Position numbers and translations under genes: made by a program | The notes under the pieces: model-generated | What the model was told of the DNA's origin: nothing | What the model saw: only the letters and a program-made list of their open reading frames with translations | The model's database searches: none | Shown here: positions 20,155-28,507 of the stretch, piece after piece | How the letters are laid out: the number at the start of each line of letters is the position of its first letter | Numbering within the stretch: position 1 is the first letter of the stretch | Assembly (NCBI RefSeq): GCF_900089455.2 | Contig: NZ_LT907988.1 | Location: forward strand, 2,852,001-2,916,000 | Origin: Orrella dioscoreae | GTDB lineage: Bacteria; Pseudomonadota; Gammaproteobacteria; Burkholderiales; Burkholderiaceae_B | Direction: 5' to 3' | Length of the DNA: 64,000 nucleotides

Positions 20155-21170
20155 CAGCGCGGCGGCTCCGCCAGGAACTGCTGCAGCGGACGCGTGTTGA
20201 TGAGCCCGCGCCAGTCGGCAGGCAAGGCCTGGATGCGCTTTTCAGCCAGCAGGAAATCGCCGATGCCGCGCAGATGGCGCACAAAGCGGGCGTCCAGCTC
20301 CTGCCCCGGCGCGCCCAGCACTTCCGCGGTAAGTTGCGCTTCGAAGCCGGGATGCTGGGCGGTCTGCCGGGCAATCAACGCATCGAACGCATCGCCGCTT
20401 TGCTTGACCCGTGCAGCCTCGTACTGGCGCACCTCGCGGGGCGCGCCCTGATAGGCCTGCTGCGCCAGTCGCCAGGCTTTCAGGAAGCGCTGCACGGTCT
20501 CGGGCTGCTCGCGGGTGAAAGCCTGGCGCGACACCCAGATGCCGCCCGTGATCATGCCAAGACTGCGCGTGGTGGCCAGCGTCCTGGCGCCCTCCTGCTC
20601 GATGAGGCCGATGTTCGGCTCCCAGGTCAGGGCGGCATCCACCTGCCCGGCCAGATAGGCCGGCGGCATGTTGGCAGGCGCCAGGTTCACGATCGTCACG
20701 TCCTCCTGTCGCAGTCCGGCCTGCTTCAAGGCGTGCAGCAGGTGGTTGTGGCTGGTCGACCCCACGCTGGCCGCGATGCGCTTGCCCTTCAGATCGGCCA
20801 GGGACTGGATGCCCGCCGCCGGATTGACGGCCAGGCGCACATTGGTGGCGTCCAGCCGCTCGACCATCAGGATCTCGATGGGCATGCCATTGCTGTATCC
20901 CGTCACCGCGGGAAACTCACCCATCCAGGCAAGATCGATCTCGCTGGCGGCCAGGGCGGGCAGCATGGCAGGCCCCGCGGGAAAAGGCACCAGCGTCACC
21001 GCCAGTTGCTGCGCCTCGAACAGCTTGGCGTTCGCCGCATACATCAGCAGCACATTGATATCGCCCGTCTGATAACCGATGCGCACAGGCAAGGGTTGGG
21101 CCAGGGCCGAGGGCGCCGCGCCGGCCAGGGCCAGGCACAGCAGAACGAGACGCAGAAGACGGCTCAGCAT
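20154..21170 (-). CDS. SsuA/TauA-like periplasmic solute-binding protein
   Basis: A 338-residue protein with a signal peptide (1-24, cleavage at ALA-QP). The mature region is the two-lobed SsuA/TauA fold: VRIGYQTGDINVLLMYAANAKLF at the start, then EIDLAWMGEFPAV, LKGKRIAASVGSTSHN and YLAGQVDAALTWEPN. It captures the substrate for the adjacent permease. The start at 21170 matches the signal peptide; the longer frame has none. Sulfonates or other small sulfur-containing anions are likely ligands by family and context, not shown. Confidence 0.9.
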   Translation of the reverse strand: MLSRLLRLVLLCLALAGAAPSALAQPLPVRIGYQTGDINVLLMYAANAKLFEAQQLAVTLVPFPAGPAMLPALAASEIDLAWMGEFPAVTGYSNGMPIEILMVERLDATNVRLAVNPAAGIQSLADLKGKRIAASVGSTSHNHLLHALKQAGLRQEDVTIVNLAPANMPPAYLAGQVDAALTWEPNIGLIEQEGARTLATTRSLGMITGGIWVSRQAFTREQPETVQRFLKAWRLAQQAYQGAPREVRQYEAARVKQSGDAFDALIARQTAQHPGFEAQLTAEVLGAPGQELDARFVRHLRGIGDFLLAEKRIQALPADWRGLINTRPLQQFLAEPPR

Positions 21171-21226
21171 CGAAAACTCCAGGGATGAGGAAGGGATGGG
21201 GAAAAACGACGGTTGGCGGGCCGTTC

Positions 21227-21559
21227 TCAATACACGCCGAGGGCGAAGATGCGATCCATCTGGTCCTGCTCCGTCCCTTGCGCACGGGCCTTTCGCCAGC
21301 CCAGGCTCGCGCTGTAGCCGCCCAGGCGGCCCTCGGCCACCAGGGCGGACTCGTCGACCGTGACATGCACGTCCGCGCAGGGATGCACATACATGGCATC
21401 GACAGGGCAATACAGTTCGCACAGGAAACAGGTCTGGCAGCTGTCCGGGCGCGCGATCACGGGAATGCCGCCCTGGACGATGTCGAAGACATTGGTGGGA
21501 CAGACATCCACGCAGCGGTTGCAGGACGTGCAGCGGCTTTCGCTGATGAGTTCGATCAT
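21227..21559 (-). CDS. Ferredoxin-like [4Fe-4S] protein
   Basis: A 110-residue protein with two cluster motifs, CTSCNRCVDVCP and CQTCFLCELYCP, typical of 2[4Fe-4S] ferredoxins and AprB-like subunits. The C-terminal forty residues form an extension without cysteines (GGYSASLGWRKARAQG). It starts within the last codons of the FAD oxidoreductase gene (ATGA overlap), implying a stable two-subunit redox enzyme. Fifty-six bases separate it from the binding-protein gene. It most likely passes electrons to or from the flavoprotein. Confidence 0.87.
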   Translation of the reverse strand: MIELISESRCTSCNRCVDVCPTNVFDIVQGGIPVIARPDSCQTCFLCELYCPVDAMYVHPCADVHVTVDESALVAEGRLGGYSASLGWRKARAQGTEQDQMDRIFALGVY

Positions 21560-23118
21560 GGCGCGGGTTCCGCAAGGCGCATCGCCGCGGCCGACACGGA
21601 CAACGTGTCCAGGCCACGCACGTGCTGGCGATAAGGGTGGCCCTGGCTGGCCGGATGATCCATGCGCTGGTGCAAGGCGCGCGACTCGCGGCGCGCCAGC
21701 GCGCTGCGGTAGGCCATGCGGCCCATGAGCAGCATGGCACGGGCCTGCCTGCCGGCGGCCACCTGCCCGGCCACGGCCTGTACGGGCTGCGCCCATGCGT
21801 CGTCGAGCGCCTGCAGCGAGGCCAGCAGGCCTGCCTCCTCACGAAACACATTCTTTCCGAGGGGCCACAATTCGCGCCGGATCACGGCCAGGGCGTCAGC
21901 GGGATCAGCCACGCGCAGGGAACAGGGGTCCGTGTCCGCATGCCTGACCCTGCCCACGCGTTGCGCGTGCTCCCAGGCCCCCTTGCCTGCCCAGGTCCCG
22001 GTGGCGATGGCCCACGCGCCATTGGGCGAACCGCCGCCGCTGCGCCCGCCAACGATAGGCTCGCGCGACGCCGCATCTCCCGCCGCATACAAGCCCGGCA
22101 CCTGGGTGGCGCCGCTGCGGTCGCGCAACAGGATGCCGCCGGTGCCCCGAACCGTGCCTTCCAGCCGCAACCCTACCGGGAAGCGCTGGGAGAAAGGGTC
22201 GATGCCCATCCGGTCGTAAGGCAGGAACGCGTTGGCCTGCGCGCTGCGCAACCAGCGCTCGATATCGGCATCGGCCCGGTCGAAACAGGCATACACGGCC
22301 TCTTCCTGGAGCACCCGGGCCACCGCCACGAACGGTTCCTCGCCCTCCACTTCGATCTCGCGGCCATCCGCCCGGTAATAGCTGGCCCAGTGGAACGGCA
22401 AGCCTTTCGTCACCGAGGAAAACGCCGCCGACAAGCCGTACTGATTCGAGAACTCCATGCCCGAGAACAAGGCGCCCGCCTCGGCCGCGGCAAGCTGGCC
22501 ATCGCCGGTGCACACATTCGTCCCCAAGGCACCGCTCAGGAAGGCGCAGCCGCCCGTGGCGATCACGGTGGCGGGCGCCCAGGCCTGCCAGTGCGCGCCT
22601 TCACGGGTCCAGCCCTGTGCGCCCACCACCGCCGCACCGTCGCGCAAGAGCCCGGTGGCGGGGCTGTGATCCAGGATCGTCACGCCGGCGCGCCGCAGCA
22701 ACTGCCGCAGCAGGCGCTGGGCGTCCGGCCCTCGCAACGAGGCGTAGTTCAACGCGCCGGACTGCGTGCGCGGAAAGGGATAACCCAGCTCGGCAAACAG
22801 ATGCAGCTGGGCGGCAGCCTGCGCCAGCACCGCATCCACCCACTCGCGTTCGCTCAACTGGCCGCCACTGTCATAGCGCTCGGCGTGGTGACGCGGGTAA
22901 TCCTCGGGCTGGGGCACATACCAGACGCTGTTGTTGGACGCCGCGGCCGCGCCAGAGGTGCCGCAATGGCCCTTGTCGGCCAGCACCACCTCCGCGCCCG
23001 CTCGCGCGGCGGTCAACGCCGCCCAGGCGCCGGCCGGGCCGCCGCCCAACACGAGCACATCCGCGTGCAGCGGCGGCGCCTCGGAGGAGAAACTAGAATG
23101 AAGAACTGCCTGGGACAC
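21556..23118 (-). CDS. AprA/fumarate-reductase-like FAD oxidoreductase
   Basis: A 520-residue flavoprotein with a Rossmann motif VLGGGPAGAWAALTAARAGAEVVL, an active-site region GTSGAAAASNNSVWYVP, and the C-terminal FAD motif GLYAAGDAASREPIVGGRSGGGSPNGAWA. Length and layout fit the succinate dehydrogenase/fumarate reductase/APS reductase alpha family. It starts with GTG at 23118 and heads an operon with a ferredoxin and an SsuABC-like importer. A role in oxidising or reducing an imported sulfur compound is inferred. A HutC-type palindrome lies 14 bases upstream of the start. Confidence 0.85.
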   Translation of the reverse strand: MSQAVLHSSFSSEAPPLHADVLVLGGGPAGAWAALTAARAGAEVVLADKGHCGTSGAAAASNNSVWYVPQPEDYPRHHAERYDSGGQLSEREWVDAVLAQAAAQLHLFAELGYPFPRTQSGALNYASLRGPDAQRLLRQLLRRAGVTILDHSPATGLLRDGAAVVGAQGWTREGAHWQAWAPATVIATGGCAFLSGALGTNVCTGDGQLAAAEAGALFSGMEFSNQYGLSAAFSSVTKGLPFHWASYYRADGREIEVEGEEPFVAVARVLQEEAVYACFDRADADIERWLRSAQANAFLPYDRMGIDPFSQRFPVGLRLEGTVRGTGGILLRDRSGATQVPGLYAAGDAASREPIVGGRSGGGSPNGAWAIATGTWAGKGAWEHAQRVGRVRHADTDPCSLRVADPADALAVIRRELWPLGKNVFREEAGLLASLQALDDAWAQPVQAVAGQVAAGRQARAMLLMGRMAYRSALARRESRALHQRMDHPASQGHPYRQHVRGLDTLSVSAAAMRLAEPAP

Positions 23119-23131
23119 GGTTGGCTTCCAA

Positions 23132-23145
23132 CTTGTTATAACAAG
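23132..23145. promoter_or_regulatory. HutC/GntR-type operator of the flavoprotein operon
   Basis: CTTGTTATAACAAG is a perfect 14-base palindrome 14 bases upstream of the flavoprotein GTG. It closely resembles the CTTGTATATACAAG-type sites bound by HutC-family repressors. The divergent gene encodes such a regulator, so repression of the operon is likely. Confidence 0.75.
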
Positions 23146-23294
23146 ATGATGCCTCGCAGTGTAGGAACACCTTGCGCCAGCACAAACAACATGTTCATCA
23201 AAAGCTTATGGTCTCTTGCTATTTGCCGGAAAGCCCAGGACGCCTCATGCTTCAGCGCGCGTCCCCGCCGCGGGGCGGCAGCCGCCCCAACCTT

Positions 23295-23308
23295 CCTGTC
23301 ATGACAAG
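23295..23308. promoter_or_regulatory. Second HutC/GntR-type operator, at the repressor gene
   Basis: CCTGTCATGACAAG matches the first operator at 11 of 14 positions and contains the perfect core TGTCATGACA. It lies six bases before the ATG of the GntR gene, where bound protein would block transcription. This suggests autoregulation. Confidence 0.6.
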
Positions 23309-23314
23309 TTGAAA

Positions 23315-24082
23315 ATGCGCCGCCGAACCACTCAACCGCCTGCCAGCGGCGAACTGCCGCTGCATCTGCGCGTGCAGGAAGGCCTGCGGGCGCGCCTGCT
23401 CGACGGCACCTATCCGCCGCAGTCACGCCTGCCCTCCGAACACGCGTTGTGCGCACAGTTCCAGGTCAGCCGCATCACCGTGCGCCAGGCGCTGGCTGCG
23501 CTGCAGAACGAAGGACTGGTGCAGAAGATCCAGGGGCGCGGCACCTTCGCCTGCCGCCCGCGGGCCGCGCAGAACGTCTCGACGCTCCAGGGATTCGCCG
23601 AGGCCATGGCGCCGCTGGGCCACGACGTGCGCAACCGCCTCCATCAGTTCCGCTACGTGACTGCCGGCGAAAGCCTGGCAGGCAGACTGCAGTTGCCTGC
23701 CACGGCCCTGCTGGCCGAGATCGGCCGGGTGCGCGTGCTGGACGGGCAGCCGATCTCCTACGAAACCACCTATGTCCCGGAAGTGCTGGGCCAGGCACTC
23801 GCCGGTGCCGACCTGGCGCACCGCGACCTCTTCCATATCCTCGAGCACGACGGCCGGGTGGCATTGGGCCACGCCGATGTCGCGATCACGTCTGAACTGG
23901 CCGACGAAGCGCTCTGCACGCTGCTACAGTGCCACACGGGATCGCCCGTGCTCAGGATCGACCGCCTGGTATTCGAAGCGGGCGGCACCCCCTTGCTGTA
24001 CGAGACCCTGCGCTTTCGCGCCGACGCCTTTCAATACCGCATGCGCGTGGACCGGCAAGGCCGGACCGCGCTTCGCCCTTGA
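23315..24082 (+). CDS. GntR family regulator, HutC (UTRA) subfamily
   Basis: A 255-residue repressor with a winged helix (about 15-80; SRLPSEHALCAQFQVSRITVRQALAALQNEGLVQKIQGRGTF) and a UTRA effector domain (about 95-250; LDGQPISYETTYVP, LLYETLRFRADAFQYRMR). HutC-type proteins sense small acids or amines. It is divergent from the flavoprotein/ferredoxin/ABC operon, and palindromes at both promoters match its family. The ATG at 23315 has no good ribosome site, so a leaderless or weak start is possible. Confidence 0.87.
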   Translation: MRRRTTQPPASGELPLHLRVQEGLRARLLDGTYPPQSRLPSEHALCAQFQVSRITVRQALAALQNEGLVQKIQGRGTFACRPRAAQNVSTLQGFAEAMAPLGHDVRNRLHQFRYVTAGESLAGRLQLPATALLAEIGRVRVLDGQPISYETTYVPEVLGQALAGADLAHRDLFHILEHDGRVALGHADVAITSELADEALCTLLQCHTGSPVLRIDRLVFEAGGTPLLYETLRFRADAFQYRMRVDRQGRTALRP

Positions 24083-24102
24083 CTCCCCGAACCGAGGTCC
24101 CG

Positions 24103-24570
24103 ATGCTCTACGCCCTGCTCAAGCTCGTCCATCTGCTGTCCGTCATCATCTGGATCGGCGGCATGGTCTTCGCCCACTTCGCCTTGCGCCCCGCCGTGGC
24201 GTCGCTGGCGCCGCCCACGCGCCTGCCGCTCATGCACGACGTGCTGGGCCGCTTCTTCTCGGTCGTGCTGTGGGCGTCCTGTCTGAGCGTGGTGACGGGC
24301 GTGGTCATGATGGGCCAGGCCGCGCGCCAGATCGTGCAGGCCGGCGGACAGTTCCAGATGCCGCTGGGCTGGACCGTGATGGCCACGCTGGGCATCGTCA
24401 TGCTGCTCATCTTCGGCCACATCCGCTTTGCGCTGTATCGCCGCCTGTCGCGCGCCGTGGCCGCGCAGGACTGGCCGGCAGGCGCGGCCGCCCTGGGTGG
24501 CATCCGCAAGCTGGTGCTGCTGAATCTCTGCCTGGGCGTGCTGGCGGTGGCGGCCGTCGTGCTGCTCTGA
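24103..24570 (+). CDS. CopD-like four-helix membrane protein
   Basis: A 155-residue integral membrane protein with four helices. LLKLVHLLSVIIWIGGMVFAHFAL carries the conserved histidine and IWIGG pattern of CopD/DUF2269-like proteins. It starts 20 bases after the GntR gene and may share its transcript. Members of this group are linked to copper or haem, but no metal site beyond the histidine is evident here. Confidence 0.75.
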   Translation: MLYALLKLVHLLSVIIWIGGMVFAHFALRPAVASLAPPTRLPLMHDVLGRFFSVVLWASCLSVVTGVVMMGQAARQIVQAGGQFQMPLGWTVMATLGIVMLLIFGHIRFALYRRLSRAVAAQDWPAGAAALGGIRKLVLLNLCLGVLAVAAVVLL

Positions 24571-24586
24571 CGCCGCAGGCCAGGCA

Positions 24587-25084
24587 TCAGGCGCCGGGCT
24601 GCGCCACCGCTGCTTCCGGTTCCGGCAGCTTCGCCACGTCCACCCAGCGCGCGGACACCAGGTCCGCCATGCGCTGGGGCGTGATGCGCACGGCGGTGTG
24701 GATGTCGCCTGCCGCGGGCCAGACTTCCTCGTACGCCTTCAGCGACTCGTCGCAATAGACGGGCAATGCCGTCGCCAGCCCGAAGGGGCAGACGCCGCCC
24801 ACGGGGTGGCCCGTCAACGCCATCACGCGCTCGGCATCCAGCATCCGCACCTTGGCGCCGAACGCGCGCTTGAGCTTGCCGTTGTCCAGCCTGGCGTCGC
24901 CACGCACCACGACCAGCACCACCTCCTCACCCACGCGCAGCGACAGGGTCTTGGCGATCTGTCCGGGCGCCACGCCATGCGCGCGCGCGGCCAGTTCCAC
25001 CGTGGCGGTGCTGGTCTCGGCTTCCAGGATGACGATGTCGGGCGCCTTGTCGGCGAAGAACTGGCGGACGCTCTGCAGGCTCAT
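24587..25084 (-). CDS. YbaK/EbsC family aminoacyl-tRNA deacylase
   Basis: A 165-residue single-domain protein of the YbaK/ProX editing family, with TATVELAARAHGVAPGQIAKTL, the lysine loop KLKRAFGAKVRMLDAE and GHPVGGVCPFGL. These cytoplasmic enzymes hydrolyse mischarged tRNAs such as Cys- or Ala-tRNA(Pro); the exact specificity is not predictable. The ATG at 25084 is the natural start of the family; the longer frame is spurious. It stands alone on its strand between two unrelated genes. Confidence 0.87.
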   Translation of the reverse strand: MSLQSVRQFFADKAPDIVILEAETSTATVELAARAHGVAPGQIAKTLSLRVGEEVVLVVVRGDARLDNGKLKRAFGAKVRMLDAERVMALTGHPVGGVCPFGLATALPVYCDESLKAYEEVWPAAGDIHTAVRITPQRMADLVSARWVDVAKLPEPEAAVAQPGA

Positions 25085-25181
25085 GGAATCCTTCAGGGGT
25101 GGAGGACGGCGCGTAGCCGCCACAATGAGACACGCGCCCCGGAGGGCGCGTGGGCAACGATACCGCAAAGCCGCGCGGAAA

Positions 25182-26243
25182 CTACAGGGCGGCTTCGACG
25201 CGGCTCGCCACGTCCTCGGGCACCCAGGCCTTCCAGATGGCTGCGTGGCGCTTCAGGAAATACTGTGCCGCCGCCTCGGGCTCGGCCTCTTCGCGCTCCA
25301 TCCAGCCCAGCGCATCGTCGATGACGGGACCGGGCATGTGCAGCTTGGTGAAGAATGCCGTCAGCATCGGCGCGCGCTTGGAAAAGCCGGCATTCAGCCC
25401 CGTCACCGCCTTGTTGCCCTTGAACTCGGTAGGCACCGGGTTCTCGCACTTCGGATCGGTCATGCAGGCATAGGCCTTCTCGTCGAACGGCGGCAGCGAC
25501 AGCTTCACCAGGTCGAGCGCGCCGACCAGCGCGGTCGGCGTCCAGTAATAGAACACGATGTCGCGCTTGCGCTGGTAGGCGGACACGATGGCCGCCTTCT
25601 GCGCGGCGCCCGCGCCCGGTGCGAACAGGGTGTAGTCGTCCTCCAGCTTCAAGGCCTTCAGCAGGTTCACGTTCAGCGTGTCGCAGGCCCAGCCTGCCGG
25701 ACAGCCATAGATGCGGCCCTTGCCCGGCTCTTCGGGATCGGCGAAGACCTTCTTGTAGCGCGCGAGATCCGCGGCGCTTTTCAGGTCGGGATGCCGCTCG
25801 GCGGTATAGCGCGGGATATACCAGCCTTCGCCCGCGTCGAAGACGTGCCCCACCCCGATGACCTTGCCGGAGTCCAGCGCCTTGCGCCACGCGCTTTCGA
25901 TCTGGCCGGGCCAGATCTCGGACGTCACCTCGACATCGCCGCGCTGCAAGGCGGCCAGCATGGCCAGCGTCTCGCCCGACTCGGTGGAGGTCTTGCAACC
26001 GTAGCCCTTCTCCAGGATGAACTGCTCGATGCTGACCAGCAGCAGGTTCGACTCCCAGTTCAGGCCGCTGAAGCGCACGGGCGTATCGATCTCGCATTTG
26101 GGCGCGGCGGCAAGCGCGGCTGCAGGCGCGACTGCGGGCGCCGAGGGGCCGGCGGCGAAGGCGGCGGGGCCGGCGGCGATGGCCGCGGCGCCCAGCGCGG
26201 CCAGCGCGAGCCGGCGGGGGTGGAATCGTGAAAGCTTGCGCAC
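25182..26243 (-). CDS. Glycine betaine/proline-type ABC substrate-binding protein
   Basis: A 353-residue exported protein from a GTG at 26243 with GGGAGAA upstream. A long alanine-rich signal region (1-47) precedes the OpuAC/ProX fold: GLNWESNLLLVSIEQFILEKGYGCKT, VTSEIWPGQIESAWRKAL, IFYYW-like VFYYWTPTALVG. Tryptophan and tyrosine residues that cage quaternary amines are present. No permease or ATPase gene adjoins, so it must use components encoded elsewhere. Compatible-solute or choline-type uptake is inferred. Confidence 0.88.
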   Translation of the reverse strand: MRKLSRFHPRRLALAALGAAAIAAGPAAFAAGPSAPAVAPAAALAAAPKCEIDTPVRFSGLNWESNLLLVSIEQFILEKGYGCKTSTESGETLAMLAALQRGDVEVTSEIWPGQIESAWRKALDSGKVIGVGHVFDAGEGWYIPRYTAERHPDLKSAADLARYKKVFADPEEPGKGRIYGCPAGWACDTLNVNLLKALKLEDDYTLFAPGAGAAQKAAIVSAYQRKRDIVFYYWTPTALVGALDLVKLSLPPFDEKAYACMTDPKCENPVPTEFKGNKAVTGLNAGFSKRAPMLTAFFTKLHMPGPVIDDALGWMEREEAEPEAAAQYFLKRHAAIWKAWVPEDVASRVEAAL

Positions 26244-26660
26244 TGTGTTCTCCCGCCGCTGCCTGCCCCGCGACACGCGGGCGCTCAAGCGCGACTCCGG
26301 AACGATCTTAGCCGCCAGCGTGGCGCGGCGATGTAAGCGCGCATGACAAAGCTGGCCGAGGTGTACGGGCGGCACAGCTGTACAGCGCCTGCGCCAATCA
26401 GTAGAATCCCGCCTCGATGACCACCCCTCTCTCCCGCCTCTTCGCGCAAGCCCGCTGCGCCGCTGCACTGCCGCAGCGCGGTTGCTCGCGTGCCGCCGCG
26501 GCGCACCTCGCCGCAGACACCTAAGCCCGGCGACCACACTCCCCTCCAGCGCAATCCACAGGTCACCGGGCACATCTCCCGCGCGACGTGTGGCGGTTCC
26601 ACCGGTTCCGCCCTTCTCTCCCAGCCACGGTGCTTCCGTGCCTGGGCAGCATGGATACGC
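26244..26660 (+). other. 417-base gap with structured 5' leader
   Basis: No convincing gene is present. The left part is the upstream region of the betaine-binding protein. Within 26550-26646 there are several inverted repeats: GGCGG (26592-26596) pairs with CCGCC (26608-26612) around a duplicated GGTTCC, and CCCAG-C-CACGG pairs with CCGTG-C-CTGGG (26620-26646) around a five-base loop, fifteen bases before the next ATG. A 35-codon frame at 26417-26524 has no clear ribosome site. The stretch may act as a regulatory leader. Confidence 0.4.
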
Positions 26661-27575
26661 ATGGACATCACAAAGGCCTTCATCAAGGCCAAGCAACCTT
26701 GCGCGGACGGCTTTCGCTGGTACGTGCGCAACGCTCATGAAGACAGTAGCTACCAGGAACTCCTGGATGCGCTCGTGGCCGCCGGCCGCGTGCAGGACGC
26801 GTGCTGGCTGCTGACCCAGTTCGGTCCCACCGACGCCACCCTCGACCTCGACGAGCTGGGCGCCGACGATCTCGTCTTCGCGGGCACCGTCCGCGTGCGT
26901 CGCGGCGTCGATATCACGGGCACCCTGCGCACGGGCCGGGGTCTGCACGCGGAAGGCGGTATCCGCGTGGGCGGCAGCCTGCACGCCGGCGCGGACGTGC
27001 ACAGCGGCGGCGCCGTGACGATAGGCGAAGACCTCATGACGGCGGGCGCGCTCCAGGCCGCCTGGAGCGTGAGCGTGCAAGGCAGCCTGCACTGCGAGAC
27101 CCTGCGTGCGGGCTGGGAAGTGCACTGCGAGGGCGACGCGCGGATGGACGGACACGCGCGTATCGGCGGCGAGCTTCGCACGGGCGGCGCGCTGCGCTGC
27201 AGCAAGCAATTGCAGGTCGGCGCCGGCCTCGATTGCGGCGCGACGCTGCAGGCCGGCCAGGGCGTGGAAGCGGAGGGCGACGTGCGCGCAGCCATGCACC
27301 TGCTGGCGGGCTGGGGCATCCGCGCACGCGGCGACATCGCGGCGGGCGGAGCGATACGGGTCGGTGAGAGCCTGTGGGCGGACGGGTACATCCTCGCGGG
27401 CGACGGGTACGGCGTCTATGCAGGCATGGATGTGCGCGTGGACGCGTGGGAGTCCAGTGCCAGCGTGCGGGCGCGACGGCGCCCCGAAGGCTTGCGCAGC
27501 GGCTGGTGGGCCGGTGCGCCGCCAGGCTGCCAGGAAGAGGAGGATGCCTGCGCGGGCGACAGCCATGCGGCTTGA
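26661..27575 (+). CDS. Repeat-rich, probably beta-helical protein of unknown function
   Basis: A 304-residue protein. Residues 1-65 form a globular head (MDITKAFIKAKQPCADGFRWY...LLDALVAAGRVQDACWLL). From about 70 to 265 it is a run of short glycine-rich repeats such as GTLRTGRGLHAEGGIRVGGSLHAGADV, spaced roughly six residues, resembling bactofilin- or hexapeptide-like solenoids. The tail is polar with a CAGDSHAA end. I recognise the head as recurring in beta- and gammaproteobacterial hypothetical proteins but know no function. A polymer-forming or scaffold role is a guess. The next gene overlaps its end by 32 bases. Confidence 0.7.
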   Translation: MDITKAFIKAKQPCADGFRWYVRNAHEDSSYQELLDALVAAGRVQDACWLLTQFGPTDATLDLDELGADDLVFAGTVRVRRGVDITGTLRTGRGLHAEGGIRVGGSLHAGADVHSGGAVTIGEDLMTAGALQAAWSVSVQGSLHCETLRAGWEVHCEGDARMDGHARIGGELRTGGALRCSKQLQVGAGLDCGATLQAGQGVEAEGDVRAAMHLLAGWGIRARGDIAAGGAIRVGESLWADGYILAGDGYGVYAGMDVRVDAWESSASVRARRRPEGLRSGWWAGAPPGCQEEEDACAGDSHAA

Positions 27576-28128
27576 CGTCAGCCCGACGCCGGATCGCCTG
27601 GACGCCGAGCTGGACGCATTACAGGTCCGGCTGCCCGACTACCTGCGGCACGCCCGCCGCCTGCCGGATGCCCCCGGCCTGCCGCATTACCGCCTGCACG
27701 TTCGCACGGCGGACGGCGAGCACTACGTCTATGTCCACGACCCGGTAACGGGCAGGCTTGCCGGCTGCACGGTCTTCAATCGCCTGGTGGAAATAGACAA
27801 GCGCCTGGACCCGTACGTCCGATCCCCGCATTCACGCTATCGACCGCGCGATCAGCGGCGGGGCCTGGCCTCGTGGATCTATGGGCACATGCTGGCATCG
27901 GGCGTGTGCCTGCTCAGCGGCGCGCGTCAGTCCCCGGCAGCGCACGCGTTGTGGCGGGCCCTGGGCGCACGCTTTCCGTTGACGCACGCACAGCTACGGC
28001 GGCGCCAGCTGCACGACCTGGGTACGAGCGTATCGCCCGCCCAGCTGGATGCGCTGGAAACCCGGCTGCTGCTGTGCGGCGCCGGTTGGAATGCCACTCG
28101 CCTGGCCGGCTTGTGCGCGCTGCCTTGA
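27544..28128 (+). CDS. Hypothetical protein, possibly GNAT-like
   Basis: A 194-residue protein whose frame starts inside the end of the repeat-rich gene (ATG at 27544, or 27565), so the pair is probably co-translated. A basic segment SRYRPRDQRRGLASWIYGHMLASGVCLLSGARQSPAAHALWRALG resembles the CoA-binding loop and following helix of GNAT acetyltransferases (RRGLASWIY). The N-terminal part has HYRLHVRTADGEHYVYVHDP. The assignment is weak; no catalytic residue can be named. Its role may relate to the solenoid protein. Confidence 0.55.
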   Translation: MPARATAMRLDVSPTPDRLDAELDALQVRLPDYLRHARRLPDAPGLPHYRLHVRTADGEHYVYVHDPVTGRLAGCTVFNRLVEIDKRLDPYVRSPHSRYRPRDQRRGLASWIYGHMLASGVCLLSGARQSPAAHALWRALGARFPLTHAQLRRRQLHDLGTSVSPAQLDALETRLLLCGAGWNATRLAGLCALP

Positions 28129-28203
28129 GCCATGACGCCGTACGAGCGAAGACAATGGCAGCGCGCCTGGCAGCCCAAAAACGGCCCGCCAGGCGCGCAA
28201 GCC

Positions 28204-28232
28204 TTGAGTCAAATCGTCCGCTGTCCTAGAAT
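28204..28232 (+). promoter_or_regulatory. Sigma-70 promoter of the polyamine leader
   Basis: TTGAGT (28204-28209) and TAGAAT (28227-28232) are separated by exactly 17 bases. A transcript would begin near 28239 and carry a leader of about 330 bases before nspC. That leader contains a small ORF and two hairpins. Confidence 0.6.
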
Positions 28233-28288
28233 GCAGGGTCGCCCGGCCCCTGAAGCCGGACCACCATCTGCTGGTTGGAGAGGTCGCC

Positions 28289-28459
28289 ATGTCTACAGAC
28301 GTCCTGTTCCAATTGGGGATCGCGTCAGTCCGTCTGAACATCTCCCTAACGGAAACCCCTCAGGAAACCCCTCAGGAAGCCCCGCCGCGCTGCGGCAAGC
28401 CAGGCTTCGGACTGATGGCCCGTGGCGTTCGCCACGGCCGAACACCCCCCGAACACTAA
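28289..28459 (+). CDS. Small 56-codon leader ORF upstream of nspC
   Basis: ATG at 28289 follows GGAGAGG with suitable spacing and lies about 50 bases after a predicted promoter. The 56-residue product starts MSTDVLFQLGIASVRLNISL, has a duplicated TPQE motif from the tandem CGGAAACCCCT-like repeat (around 28349-28378), and ends in an arginine-rich stretch RGVRHGRTPPEH. A hairpin (28420-28437) lies inside its last third and another downstream. No family is recognised. It could be a leader peptide that controls nspC by translation, or a genuine small protein. Confidence 0.4.
   Translation: MSTDVLFQLGIASVRLNISLTETPQETPQEAPPRCGKPGFGLMARGVRHGRTPPEH
28420..28437 (+). promoter_or_regulatory. Leader hairpin 1
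   Basis: CCGTGGC-GTTC-GCCACGG forms a perfect seven-pair stem with a four-base loop, inside the 3' third of the small ORF. A stalled ribosome would disrupt it, which is the usual design of an attenuator. Confidence 0.45.
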
Positions 28460-28485
28460 GGGCTTTCGTCCAGCCCTGCCCTGAC

Positions 28486-28507
28486 GCCTGCGCCATGCGG
28501 CGCAGGC
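28486..28507 (+). promoter_or_regulatory. Leader hairpin 2
   Basis: GCCTGCGCC-ATGC-GGCGCAGGC forms a perfect nine-pair stem 26 bases after the small ORF and 61 bases before the nspC ATG. No T-tract follows, so it is not a simple intrinsic terminator. It may act with Rho or alter access to the nspC start. Confidence 0.5.

Noticed and set aside
26417-26524. 35-codon frame in the gap before the solenoid protein
   Set aside because: No convincing ribosome site, low-complexity product and no link to a promoter.
28340-28380. Tandem repeat in the nspC leader as a CRISPR or minisatellite
   Set aside because: Only two 12-base copies; they simply encode the duplicated TPQE of the small ORF.
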